This document shows, piece after piece, positions 8,190-16,349 of a DNA stretch of 64,000 nucleotides. The stretch covers positions 1 through 64,000 of the forward strand of contig CACZZL010000009.1 in assembly GCA_902785605.1 (NCBI GenBank), read 5' to 3'. This stretch comes from an uncultured Bacteroidales bacterium. Its GTDB lineage: Bacteria; Bacteroidota; Bacteroidia; Bacteroidales; Paludibacteraceae. The notes under the pieces were generated by a model. It was not told where the DNA came from. It saw only the letters and a list, made by a program, of their open reading frames with translations, and searched no databases. Every line of letters starts with the position of its first letter. Position 1 is the stretch's first letter. The position numbers were made by a program, and so were the translations under genes.

Positions 8190-9319
8190 TGTGGCATGAT
8201 TTGTTCTTCACTATAGGTTGTTTGTACAAATGTTTGCGCTTTTTGTGCCCGTTGTGCGGCTTCGTCCGGATGGGTGATAGCGTATTCTATCTGCGCAACC
8301 AGCGCCGGGATATCTCCGTTCGGAACGAGCCATCCTCTGTTCTCGGCTAACAGTTCAGCCGGTCCTTGCGGACAATCGAACGCCACACATGGCAGCCCGC
8401 ACCACATCGCCTCAATCAGCGCCAAAGGCAGACCCTCATACCGGGAAGACATAACGAAAAGCGAAGCGGATGCGTACTCGTCCTCCACCTTATCCGTACA
8501 TCCCGGCAACTGCACATTACGCAACCCCATCTCTTGGATCTGCGCTTCCAATTCCGCCCGTTTATCTCCTTCACCCACTATCCGTAATGTCCACTCCTTT
8601 GTACCTTGTACATCGTCACTTTGTATATCCTTCCATGCTTGCAGCAGCATATCAAAACCCTTCTGTTCATGCAAGCGGCCTACTGCCAATACCTCTTTTT
8701 GCTTCGGTTTCATCGGCACTTTCTTGCCATCCATACTGCAACTGTTCGGAATGACGATCACGTTCGTGCACCCGGCTCTGTTCCAATCCTCCTGATCTTG
8801 TCGGGTCAGCACCACCAATCGCTCCAGCGGCTTCACGGCGCGCACCAACTGACGGGTACGAATCCGTCCCATGAGAGCCCAAATCGCTCCCTTATGGTTC
8901 GCCATCAGTAACTGCTGCCGCTGGTTCATCGCAAAATGCACTTCCGCGATCGTGCGACAAGGCATCTGACGCAAGAACGCAATCTCCTTACCGCAAAGCG
9001 AGATGCATAGGTCAATCTTATTCTCCATAATATACGTACGCAGCGCACGCTCGTAGGCACGCATACGACGCATATGGCCGACCCATTTGGACCAGAGCGG
9101 CTTCGTATAGTCGGCATCAAAATCCATGTTCAACTCCGTCACCCGTACCCGCTCGTCTAAGGCAAAGCAGCAGGTCGGCTTCCCTTCCGGAGTCCGCTCC
9201 GTGGTCACAATAGACACCTGATGATCCGTATGCGCCACCAGCCAGTTCACTTTCTGCGTCAGCACCCGCTCCATGCCTCCGGCATTATAGAGATGCGGAA
9301 TACAATAGAGGATGTTCAT
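8168..9319 (-). CDS. glycosyltransferase family 4, with in-frame repeat insertion
   Basis: 383-aa GT-B enzyme starting MNILYCIPHLYNAGGMERV; the open frame extends 76 codons upstream, but this start overlaps the polymerase stop by 4 nt and fits the family. Motifs: VIPNSC, AVGRLHEQKGFDMLLQAW, and the SSRYEGLPLALIEAMWCGLP E-x7-E element. Between the LLQAW helix and the WTLRIVGEG strand lies IQSDDVQGTK, encoded by an octamer array at 8598-8628; relatives usually have only a short loop there. Nearly the same peptide, from the same repeat family, is found in the unrelated DUF4832 protein at 54584-56107. Function in glycan assembly is likely kept because the insertion falls in a surface loop. Confidence 0.9.
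   Translation of the reverse strand: MNILYCIPHLYNAGGMERVLTQKVNWLVAHTDHQVSIVTTERTPEGKPTCCFALDERVRVTELNMDFDADYTKPLWSKWVGHMRRMRAYERALRTYIMENKIDLCISLCGKEIAFLRQMPCRTIAEVHFAMNQRQQLLMANHKGAIWALMGRIRTRQLVRAVKPLERLVVLTRQDQEDWNRAGCTNVIVIPNSCSMDGKKVPMKPKQKEVLAVGRLHEQKGFDMLLQAWKDIQSDDVQGTKEWTLRIVGEGDKRAELEAQIQEMGLRNVQLPGCTDKVEDEYASASLFVMSSRYEGLPLALIEAMWCGLPCVAFDCPQGPAELLAENRGWLVPNGDIPALVAQIEYAITHPDEAAQRAQKAQTFVQTTYSEEQIMPQWLQLIQ
8598..8628 (+). repeat. octamer-type array (TTTGTACC, TTGTACAT, CGTCACT, TTGTATAT) inside a gene
   Basis: Four units of 7-8 nt. On the coding (minus) strand they encode IQSDDVQGTK. A matching array in the same frame is at 54648-54678. Confidence 0.65.
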
Positions 9320-10713
9320 GACCGGCCCTCCTTCTTTGTGCCCAAGCGATTGAGCCATTGTACGATTTGATTCTGATGCGTGGTGATGGCCATGACGATT
9401 GCCAACAGCAGCAGGCTCCAAGTTACCAGACGCGGATCGAAGAGCAGCGGAGCACGCGGGTAGATCAGGGCGTGACCGACCAGCAGGAAATACATCAAGT
9501 ACCAATAGACACTCTGTCCGGCACGGTAATAACTCTCCTTCACCCATGCCCCGATCAAGAACATCGACAAGGCAGTACCCACTGCCCCGAACGAGCGATA
9601 GGCCTCACCGATCATGTTCGTACCGGTGCCCCATGTAGCGTTCGGTCCTAAGAAAAGGTAAGACGGCAGGTCACCGCCATGCAGCATCTGCGGGGGCAGT
9701 TCGGAGTGCGCGATGATGTATCCCGCCAAACCGGGTATCGGCGAACTGAGGTCCAGCGACATGCCGGTGAACCAGGTCAGATCATTCTCCTGCGCCCATC
9801 CGAAGAGACGGAAGAGGTTGACATCGTTGATGATGAGGTCCTCGTAGATATCCCAGAACTCCTCCAGTTTCAGATGCGCCAGTTTCTGATGCCATGCACC
9901 GGTATCCAATCCCTCCTCACGCAGCGTCATGACAAGGAACAGCACAATAGACCCACCGGCTACCATCGTCAACACCTGCCACCATTTGAAACGATAGACA
10001 TACAGACTGAATCCCGTAATGAGAATCAGTGCCAGACCGACCGCTAATTGACGACTGCCGGCAGAGAGCAGAATGAGCATGAACGCAGCAATCACCAGCA
10101 GATAGAACCACCATTTCTGCTTCGGCAAACGGAACAGGAAGATGGCCATCAGGTAACAACCGATGGTGAAGATATTGTTGAAATAGCTGTAAATACCTAC
10201 TGTGCGCAAGTTCTGTCCGTCCGCATAGACGCTCTGCAGCGCCGTCCAGCCGCCGGTTGCCACAAACAGCAACCACGCCACCATCGTGATTCCGAAGAAC
10301 CAGATATACTGCCGCATGGAGATGGTGAAAGTCGGCTCGGTCGGCTCTTCGCGCCGTAGTTGCAGAATACGGGTAGCACCCAGCATATACCACGCATAGC
10401 CGAAATAGGCCAGGGCCGTCGCACGTGTGACATAGTTGTCATTGAACGCGAAACTGAAGAACGACCAGTAGATACGCTCTGTCGGCGCATAGAAGACCGG
10501 ATAGACAAAGTTCACCAGGAAGAACGACAACGCAAAGAAGAACTCAAAGCCCAACCAGTGCTTGCGTTTGTTGGTCACAAAAAAGAGGACGTTCTGCACA
10601 ATAAACAGCACCATCAGCGTTACGCAATAGTCGTAACTGTAGGTCCACGGTGCCTGGATATAGAGCACCGTCGCTGCGATAGCGAATGCGATATTGAGCA
10701 GGTAGGTCAGCAT
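9316..10713 (-). CDS. O-antigen polymerase-like membrane protein
   Basis: 465 aa with about 11-12 hydrophobic segments and a large soluble loop (about residues 290-380) between later segments, the layout of Wzy-type oligosaccharide repeat-unit polymerases. Examples of membrane stretches are LLNIAFAIAATVLYI and YLLVIAAFMLILLSAGSRQLAVG; the loop contains an Arg-rich stretch before it (FLVMTLREEG). Wzy proteins join lipid-linked repeat units in the periplasm. Position among five glycosyltransferases supports this. Sequence identity in this family is low, so an O-antigen ligase or other glycan membrane protein remains possible. Confidence 0.8.
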   Translation of the reverse strand: MLTYLLNIAFAIAATVLYIQAPWTYSYDYCVTLMVLFIVQNVLFFVTNKRKHWLGFEFFFALSFFLVNFVYPVFYAPTERIYWSFFSFAFNDNYVTRATALAYFGYAWYMLGATRILQLRREEPTEPTFTISMRQYIWFFGITMVAWLLFVATGGWTALQSVYADGQNLRTVGIYSYFNNIFTIGCYLMAIFLFRLPKQKWWFYLLVIAAFMLILLSAGSRQLAVGLALILITGFSLYVYRFKWWQVLTMVAGGSIVLFLVMTLREEGLDTGAWHQKLAHLKLEEFWDIYEDLIINDVNLFRLFGWAQENDLTWFTGMSLDLSSPIPGLAGYIIAHSELPPQMLHGGDLPSYLFLGPNATWGTGTNMIGEAYRSFGAVGTALSMFLIGAWVKESYYRAGQSVYWYLMYFLLVGHALIYPRAPLLFDPRLVTWSLLLLAIVMAITTHQNQIVQWLNRLGTKKEGRS

Positions 10714-11615
10714 CTCTCTTTAGCTCGGTGAAGGAGATAAAACAAGAAGGACAACCGTCCGAATTCGGGTTCCTCACTCCATGCCGTCAGTGCGTTCTGC
10801 CGTCCTTGCTCCGAGACGGTCGGACGGTGCATGGCTTTCCAGTGATAGCCGCAAATCCAGCGTTTCTCCAGCTCGCTGAGTTCCATGTGCTCGGTCGCCA
10901 AACGGTAGATGGCATGGTCCTGCACGATGTTCAAGCCGTTATACTCGGCTCCGCCGGACACTTTGTGCGTATGCTGACGGAACTTGTTCAGGCTCTGTGA
11001 CACATACGCCACCCGTCCCTGCATCGCCATCTGAATCCAGAACAAGCGGTCTCCGCTGGCTGTGAACTGTGCCACCTGCTGCATATCGACCGTTTGGGCC
11101 GCCTCACGCCGGAAGACCACCGCCGAAGCATTGCAGATCGTGTTGTACCCCAGCAGATAGCGCCGAACGAAGGTATCACCTACCATCGAGAAATCCGCAT
11201 CCCACTGTGGGTCGCGGCTGCGTGCGATAACTGCACCGTCGCTGTCGATCCATTGGCTGTGACAGAACGCCACGGTCGCATGCTTCTGCTCCAGCGCTTC
11301 TACCAGCGTAGAGAGCAAGGTCGGAGCGGCTACATCATCACTCTCCGCAATCCACACATACTCACCCGTGGCCCACGCCAAGCCTTTCTCCCACTGCAGG
11401 AAGGTGTTGCCGGAATTACGGTCATTGACCATCAGTTGCTTCACCCGCGGGTCTTTGGTATAAGGCTCCAGGACCGCCACACTCTCATCGGTGGATGCAT
11501 CGTCCAACAGGATCACCTCAAAATCCGGATAGTCCTGCGCCAGGATGCTATCCATCCGCTCCTTCAGATAAGAGGAGTGGTTAAAATTGGGCATTATGAC
11601 ACTTACTTTCTTCAT
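10707..11615 (-). CDS. glycosyltransferase family 2, first gene of the glycan operon
   Basis: 302-aa GT-A enzyme: MKKVSVIMPNFNHSSYLKER, VILLDDASTDES, and WIAESDDV, which holds the catalytic metal-binding Asp residues. The open frame runs further upstream, through the promoter and into the rpsP coding region, and its sequence there is low-complexity shadow; ATG 11615 is clearly the start, preceded by a strong promoter. The C-terminal half (FTASGDRLFWIQMAMQG, FRQHTHKVSGG) resembles EpsJ/WaaE-type enzymes. Its last codons overlap the polymerase start by 7 nt. It heads six co-directional genes down to 5683. Confidence 0.92.
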   Translation of the reverse strand: MKKVSVIMPNFNHSSYLKERMDSILAQDYPDFEVILLDDASTDESVAVLEPYTKDPRVKQLMVNDRNSGNTFLQWEKGLAWATGEYVWIAESDDVAAPTLLSTLVEALEQKHATVAFCHSQWIDSDGAVIARSRDPQWDADFSMVGDTFVRRYLLGYNTICNASAVVFRREAAQTVDMQQVAQFTASGDRLFWIQMAMQGRVAYVSQSLNKFRQHTHKVSGGAEYNGLNIVQDHAIYRLATEHMELSELEKRWICGYHWKAMHRPTVSEQGRQNALTAWSEEPEFGRLSFLFYLLHRAKERC

Positions 11616-11637
11616 AGGTGTGGATGATAAAAGTGTG

Positions 11638-11670
11638 CAAAGGTACAATAATTTTTGCATATATGCAAAA
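11638..11670 (-). promoter_or_regulatory. promoter of the glycan operon with an 18-bp palindrome at -33
   Basis: On the minus strand TTG (11668-11666), 20 nt, TACCTTTG (11645-11638). The -33 box lies inside the perfect palindrome TTTTGCATATATGCAAAA (11653-11670). A 14-bp version of it covers the -33 box of the rmlC promoter at 56216. Confidence 0.8.
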
Positions 11671-11694
11671 CTTTTGTGCTTTTTGTACAAAAAA

Positions 11695-11718
11695 AGCCCG
11701 AAACTTACGTTCCGGACT
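11695..11718 (-). terminator. rpsP terminator
   Basis: Read on the minus strand: AGTCCGGAAC-GTAA-GTTTCGGGCT, a 10-bp stem including G-U pairs, followed by seven T. It lies downstream of rpsP and just before the glycan operon promoter. Confidence 0.85.
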
Positions 11719-11745
11719 TCATTTTTGCTAACGAGCAATGGTTTT

Positions 11746-12312
11746 TTAAGCCTCTGCTTCCTCTGCGGGAGCCTCTTCGCCCTTAGCCTCTGCCTCAGCG
11801 GCAGCAGCTTCCTGAGCAGCCTCTTGAGCTGCAGCAGCGAGCTCAGCGGCAGCAGCGGCACGCTTCTCAGCGATAGCAGCTGCTTTCGCCTTGTTGGTCT
11901 CTACCTCTTGAGCGAGGAGAGCCTTAGCGGCAGCACGCTTCTTGTCAGCCTCAGCAGCGCTGATCTTACCATTCTTAGCATCTTTTTCTGCTTTCCAAGC
12001 GTCAAAACGCTTCTGTGCCTCTTCTGCACTGAATGCGCCCTTAGCGACACCACCGTTGAGGTGCTTCATAAGCAGTACGCCCTCGTTCGAAAGGATGGTA
12101 CGTACGGTGTCAGTCGGCTGTGCACCTACGCCTACCCAGTACAGAGCGCGATCGAAGTTAAGGATCACAGCTGCAGGGTTAGTGTTGGGGTTGAACGAAC
12201 CGATACGCTCGATAATTCTGCCGTCACGCGGCGAGCGGCTGTCTGCTACTACGATGTGGTAGAAAGCGTAGTCTTTGTGACCATGACGAGCCAAACGAAT
12301 CTTTGTTGCCAT
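11746..12312 (-). CDS. rpsP: 30S ribosomal protein S16 with long Ala/Glu-rich C-terminal tail
   Basis: The first 85 or so residues are a normal bS16: [38 protein letters not shown], and a [15 protein letters not shown] segment. The protein then continues for about 100 residues rich in Ala, Lys and Glu ([19 protein letters not shown], ending in [10 protein letters not shown]), predicted to be helical or disordered. Such extensions are common in Bacteroidetes S16; standard bS16 has about 80-90 aa. It is a single-gene transcript with its own promoter and terminator. Confidence 0.97.
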   Translation of the reverse strand: MATKIRLARHGHKDYAFYHIVVADSRSPRDGRIIERIGSFNPNTNPAAVILNFDRALYWVGVGAQPTDTVRTILSNEGVLLMKHLNGGVAKGAFSAEEAQKRFDAWKAEKDAKNGKISAAEADKKRAAAKALLAQEVETNKAKAAAIAEKRAAAAAELAAAAQEAAQEAAAAEAEAKGEEAPAEEAEA

Positions 12313-12401
12313 TTGTTTTTGTTTGATTTTGTGGACCTTGGATTACGCGAATCCGTGTCCGGGTTAATATTAATGACGTGCTTTTTACACGAAAAAGCCT
12401 G

Positions 12402-12432
12402 CAAAGGTACGACTTTTTTACGATATGACCAA
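12402..12432 (-). promoter_or_regulatory. rpsP promoter
   Basis: On the minus strand TTG (12432-12430), 20 nt, TACCTTTG (12409-12402), the canonical Bacteroidetes housekeeping promoter. The leader is about 85 nt and AT-rich. Confidence 0.8.
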
Positions 12433-12496
12433 ATTTTTTTGCAAAATTCATTCAAAAAAAGACGATTTTTGATGCTAAACTTCGCAAAACGGCCGA

Positions 12497-12934
12497 TTAC
12501 TCCGTATAAGTAGGGATCGTAGCCGAGGTGGTTATCGCTTCGCCCGAAAGGTGCACCACGATGGTTTGCGGCCCGTTGTGCAAAATAAGCCAGGGCACAT
12601 TCAACCGACGGTTATACACAATCGCCTGATCGAGTGTTTTTTGCGTCAAGGGCACAGTCTCCGCCTTGCACTCAATGAGCATCATCGGCTGCATGGAGCG
12701 ATCATACACGATCGCATCGGCGCGATAACGCTTTGCGTTAGTTGGTGATTGGTGATTGGTGATTGGTAATTGAAGCGGCACTTCCACGGCAATGAGAGAG
12801 GCCGGATAATGCAGTTGCTCCACCAAACGATGAAGCAACTGTTGTCTTACCCACTCTTCCGGAGTGAGGCGTACCCATCGGTGACGCCACTCGCAAAAGA
12901 TCTGCTCTTTGCCGTTGAACACTCTCGTTCGCAT
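12497..12934 (-). CDS. HsdR N-terminal-like (PD-D/ExK) protein with in-frame heptamer insertion
   Basis: 145-aa protein of the short HSDR_N_2 type that is widespread in Bacteroidetes. LTPEEWVRQQLLHRL is the usual N-terminal motif; RADAIVYD gives the first catalytic Asp and MLIECKAE the ExK pair, followed by QAIVYNRRLNVPWLILHNG. It lacks the helicase part of true restriction subunits, and its role is unknown. Between the beta-strand VPLQL and KRYRAD lies PITNHQSPTN, encoded by four TTGGTGA-type heptamers (12742-12769); relatives as I recall them have only a two- to four-residue turn here. Confidence 0.82.
   Translation of the reverse strand: MRTRVFNGKEQIFCEWRHRWVRLTPEEWVRQQLLHRLVEQLHYPASLIAVEVPLQLPITNHQSPTNAKRYRADAIVYDRSMQPMMLIECKAETVPLTQKTLDQAIVYNRRLNVPWLILHNGPQTIVVHLSGEAITTSATIPTYTE
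12742..12769 (+). repeat. heptamer array, 3 x TTGGTGA + TTGGTAA, inside a gene
   Basis: Four head-to-tail 7-nt units lie within the HsdR_N-like gene and keep its frame. The same unit family separates two glycosyltransferase genes at 6482-6502. Confidence 0.85.
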
Positions 12935-12941
12935 AGGTAGT

Positions 12942-12965
12942 CCTAAGTCAACCTAGGTATTCCTA
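12942..12965 (+). repeat. short period-10 CCTA repeat between glnS and HsdR_N gene
   Basis: CCTA recurs at 12942, 12952 and 12962, filling the 28-nt gap. It is weak alone but fits the pattern of tandem repeats at operon junctions. Confidence 0.4.
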
Positions 12966-14684
12966 TTTCAGATAATTATCCTTCAGCGAGCAGGTACGGT
13001 TGAGAACAAGGTGTTCTGCCGTGGTATCCGGATCCACTACAAAGTAGCCCTGTTTGAGCAACTGATAGTGGTTCTCTTGTTCGATTCCATCGGCAAAAAT
13101 CGGTGCGTGCAACTCGCTGCGGAGCGCACCTTCCACTTTCGCTGTTACCACCTTCAGACTGTCCGGATTGAGCAGGTCACGGAAATCTCCCTCCTCGGCA
13201 CTCGGGTTCTCTACCGCGAACAAACGGTCGTAGAGACGCACCTCGGCATCGAGTGCCGAATTGCACTCTACCCAGTTGATGGTCGCTTTGGTCTTACGGT
13301 TACCGCCTTCAGTGCCCGACTTGCTGTTCGGGTCGTAGGTAGCATAGACGGTGGTGATATTTCCGTCTGCATCTTTCTCACAACCGGTTGCCTGGATGAT
13401 ATACGACGCTTTGAGACGTACCTCACGACCGCCCGGGCTGAGACGGTAGAACTTATTGTCCGCCTCTTCCAAGAAGTCGCCGCGCTCGATCCACAACTCG
13501 CGTCCGAATCGCATCTCACGGGTACCTAAACTCTCGATTCCATCGATGTTTTCTGCAACGATGGTCTCGCCTGCACCTTCGTAATTGGTGATGACCAGTT
13601 TGACCGGATCGAAGATGGCGCATACACGCGGAGCGGTCTCTTTGAGGTCCTCGCGAATGGTGTGCTCGAGCAGGCCTTGGTCAATCATACCTTCGACCTT
13701 GGTGTAACCGATCTTGTCCATGAACGTGCGGATAGCTTGCGGGGTATAACCACGACGGCGCAGACCGCACACGGTCGGCATACGCGGATCGTCCCAACCG
13801 GCTACCAGACCTTCCTTGACGAGCTGCAGCATCTTACGCTTCGACATGACCGTATAGGTGATGTTGAGGCGGTTGAACTCACGCTGTTTCGGACGATAGT
13901 CCGGACCGTACGGCGACAAACCGCAGAAGTTCGGACCGCTGAACTGGTCAATGAAATAGTCATAGAGCGGACGGTGTACCTCGAACTCGAGCGTACAGAT
14001 CGAGTGCGTCACACCCTCGAAATAGTCGGACTGACCATGTGCAAAATCGTACATCGGGTACACATTCCATTTGCGTCCCGTACGGTGGTGCGGGTGCGAA
14101 GTGATGATGCGGTACATGATCGGATCACGGAAGTGCATGTTCGGGTTCGCCATGTCAATCTTGGCGCGCAGTACCATCTTACCTTCCTCTATCTCGCCGC
14201 GCTGCATAGCCTCGAACAGACGCAGGTTCTCTTCGATCGGACGGTCGCGGTACGGCGAAGCCACACCGGGTTCGGTCGGCGTACCTTTCTGCTCGGCGAT
14301 CTGCTCGGCTGTCTGCTCATCTACGTAGGCCTTGCCGGCTTTGATGAAACGGATAGCGAGGTCGTAGAGCTGCTGGAAATAGTCGGAGGCATAGTAGATC
14401 TGTCCCCACTTGAAACCCAGCCAGCGGATATCGCGCTCGATGGTCTCTACGTATTCGGTATCCTCTTTGGCAGGGTTCGTGTCATCAAAACGGAGGTTGC
14501 ACACGCCGTTGTACTTCTCCGCGATACCGAAGTCCATGCAGATAGCCTTCACGTGACCGATGTGCAGGTAACCGTTCGGCTCCGGCGGGAAACGCGTCTG
14601 GATACGACCGTTATTCACTCCTTCTGCCAAGTCTTTTTCGACAATTTGCTCAATAAAATTGAGACTCCTTTCTTGCTCTTCCAT
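12963..14684 (-). CDS. glnS: glutamine--tRNA ligase
   Basis: 573-aa class I aminoacyl-tRNA synthetase. The HIGH motif is in RFPPEPNGYLHIGHVKAI and the KMSKS-type motif is VMSKRKML. The YETTD-like region, PYGPDY and the C-terminal anticodon-binding beta-barrel (LKASYIIQATGCEKDADG, TINWV) match GlnRS rather than GluRS. It charges tRNA-Gln directly. It lies 6 nt downstream of lpxA in the same direction, so it may share the lpx transcript. Confidence 0.97.
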   Translation of the reverse strand: MEEQERSLNFIEQIVEKDLAEGVNNGRIQTRFPPEPNGYLHIGHVKAICMDFGIAEKYNGVCNLRFDDTNPAKEDTEYVETIERDIRWLGFKWGQIYYASDYFQQLYDLAIRFIKAGKAYVDEQTAEQIAEQKGTPTEPGVASPYRDRPIEENLRLFEAMQRGEIEEGKMVLRAKIDMANPNMHFRDPIMYRIITSHPHHRTGRKWNVYPMYDFAHGQSDYFEGVTHSICTLEFEVHRPLYDYFIDQFSGPNFCGLSPYGPDYRPKQREFNRLNITYTVMSKRKMLQLVKEGLVAGWDDPRMPTVCGLRRRGYTPQAIRTFMDKIGYTKVEGMIDQGLLEHTIREDLKETAPRVCAIFDPVKLVITNYEGAGETIVAENIDGIESLGTREMRFGRELWIERGDFLEEADNKFYRLSPGGREVRLKASYIIQATGCEKDADGNITTVYATYDPNSKSGTEGGNRKTKATINWVECNSALDAEVRLYDRLFAVENPSAEEGDFRDLLNPDSLKVVTAKVEGALRSELHAPIFADGIEQENHYQLLKQGYFVVDPDTTAEHLVLNRTCSLKDNYLK

Positions 14685-14690
14685 ATATAA

Positions 14691-15407
14691 TTATGCTTTT
14701 ACTATTCCTCTTGTTGAATTTCGAATAAAGGACACGATCGTGTCTCGTTCGGCACTCTGCGGCATGGTTGCCAGAATATGATCGAGTGCCTGGGTAGTAT
14801 TCATACCTCCTTGATATATAAGGCGATACACCTCTTGGATGGTATGAATCTGCTCCGGTGTGAAGCCGCGGCGGTTCAGGCCGATCGAGTTGATGCCGCA
14901 GTACGCAATCGGTTCGCGTGCGGCGATGATATACGGCGGGATATCCTTGTTGATCTTCGAACCACCTTGAATCATCACATGGCTGCCGATATGACTGAAC
15001 TGGTGCACCAGTGTGCCGCCTCCGATGATGGCGAAATCGTCCACTTCCACCTCACCTGCCAGCTGCGTGCAGTTGGACATGATGATGTTGTCGTGCAAGA
15101 TACAGTCGTGCGCCACATGGCAATATGCCATGATGAGGTTGTTGTTTCCCACCACCGTCTTGCCTTTCGAAGCCGTGCCGCGGTGAATGGTCACAAACTC
15201 ACGGAGCACACAGTTGTCGCCGATAACGGTCCAGGTCTCCTCCCCTTTGAACTTGAGGTCCTGCGGAATACAGCCTATCACGGCATTGGGAAACACATGA
15301 CAATTGTCACCGAGAATGACATTATCATCGATATACGCAAACGCATCCACCGTGACATTCTTTCCCAGTTGTGCCTTCGGGCTCACATATGCTAACGGAC
15401 TAATCAT
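14691..15407 (-). CDS. lpxA: acyl-ACP--UDP-N-acetylglucosamine O-acyltransferase
   Basis: First enzyme of lipid A synthesis, 238 aa. The N-terminal part is a left-handed parallel beta-helix built from hexapeptide repeats (for example VDAFAYIDDNVILGDNCHVF). The catalytic His lies in YCHVAHDCILHDN, and the C-terminal helical domain contains GINSIGLNRRGFTPEQI. The start ATG overlaps the lpxC stop by one base (TAATG). Length is slightly below the 255-262 aa typical of this enzyme. Confidence 0.96.
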   Translation of the reverse strand: MISPLAYVSPKAQLGKNVTVDAFAYIDDNVILGDNCHVFPNAVIGCIPQDLKFKGEETWTVIGDNCVLREFVTIHRGTASKGKTVVGNNNLIMAYCHVAHDCILHDNIIMSNCTQLAGEVEVDDFAIIGGGTLVHQFSHIGSHVMIQGGSKINKDIPPYIIAAREPIAYCGINSIGLNRRGFTPEQIHTIQEVYRLIYQGGMNTTQALDHILATMPQSAERDTIVSFIRNSTRGIVKA

Positions 15408-16309
15408 TATTCACTCAGTATTTGGTTTCTAAATCTTCTTACACATTGGGTATTGAACGTATGACCGGGTTTGTAGGCGATGATACGTCCCTGCAGACGC
15501 AGGCCGAGCAGCGATAAATCTCCGATGACATCGAGCAATTTATGCCGTGCCGGTTCGTTCGGATAATTGAGCGGGGAGAGGTAACCGAGTTTCTTGGCAT
15601 CCAAATGCGGCTGCCCCAACTTATCACAGAAATAGTCCATACCGGACTGCGACAACTCCGTCTCGTAGATGACGAGCGCGTTCTTGAGGTCACCGCCTTT
15701 GATAAGGCCTACACGCAGCAGGGGTTCAATCTCGCGCACGAAACAGAACGTACGGGCCGCCGACACATCATTGGCATAATCATTCAGATCCTTCAACACC
15801 GCATGCTGCTCGCGCAGTAACTTGGAGTCAAAGGCAATGGTCACATTGACCTCATAATGGTCACAGGGCTCAATACGCATCGAATTACCGTGCTCGGAGA
15901 TATACTCTACCGGTTCGGTTACCACATAAACCTGTTGCTCCGCGTTCTGCTCCTCCAACCCGACGCGTTGAATCTCCTTGACAAACAAACGCGCGCTGCC
16001 GTCCAGAATAGGCATCTCGGGGGCATCTACATCAATGATGCAGTTATCCACACCCAGCGCATAGAGCGCACTCAGCGCATGCTCCACGGTAGAGATCTTC
16101 CATTTACCGCGCTCCAACACCGTACCGCGCTCCGTACCCGACACGTAGTCTGCCAAGGCCTGATGGCAGGGTTGTCCGGGCAGATCGACACGACGCAGAC
16201 GGATACCGGTGTTCTCCGGTGCCGGATGGAACGTAGCCGTCACATACAAGCCGGTATGCAGACCTACCGAACTGAGTGTAAAACTATCTTTTAATGTATG
16301 CTGTCTCAA
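15407..16309 (-). CDS. lpxC: UDP-3-O-acyl-GlcNAc deacetylase, not fused to FabZ
   Basis: 300-aa zinc deacetylase, the committed step of lipid A synthesis. Zinc ligands are seen in STVEHALSAL (His) and PARHKLLDVIGDL (His, Asp); MPILDGSARLFV is the conserved substrate-channel motif, and the catalytic His is in KPGHTFNT. In most Bacteroidetes LpxC is a bifunctional protein of about 460 aa with a FabZ dehydratase at the C-terminus. Here the stop codon overlaps the lpxA start, so no FabZ part follows and no frameshift could hide one. Confidence 0.95.
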   Translation of the reverse strand: MRQHTLKDSFTLSSVGLHTGLYVTATFHPAPENTGIRLRRVDLPGQPCHQALADYVSGTERGTVLERGKWKISTVEHALSALYALGVDNCIIDVDAPEMPILDGSARLFVKEIQRVGLEEQNAEQQVYVVTEPVEYISEHGNSMRIEPCDHYEVNVTIAFDSKLLREQHAVLKDLNDYANDVSAARTFCFVREIEPLLRVGLIKGGDLKNALVIYETELSQSGMDYFCDKLGQPHLDAKKLGYLSPLNYPNEPARHKLLDVIGDLSLLGLRLQGRIIAYKPGHTFNTQCVRRFRNQILSE

Positions 16310-16311
16310 AA

Positions 16312-16339
16312 TAATTAATAATTAACAATTTATAATGAA
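16312..16339 (+). repeat. heptamer array TAATTAA, TAATTAA, CAATTTA, TAATGAA
   Basis: Four AT-rich 7-nt units fill most of the 40-nt gap between lpxD and lpxC. Confidence 0.7.
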
Positions 16340-16349
16340 TATCAACATT

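Noticed and set aside
9320-9547. N-terminal extension of the GT4 glycosyltransferase
   Set aside because: The 76 extra codons run antisense-free inside the polymerase gene, show no domain, and the ATG at 9319 with a 4-nt overlap fits the family start.
15407-16309. Frameshift that separates LpxC from a FabZ domain
   Set aside because: The lpxA start overlaps the lpxC stop and lpxA is intact, so no FabZ remnant exists downstream.
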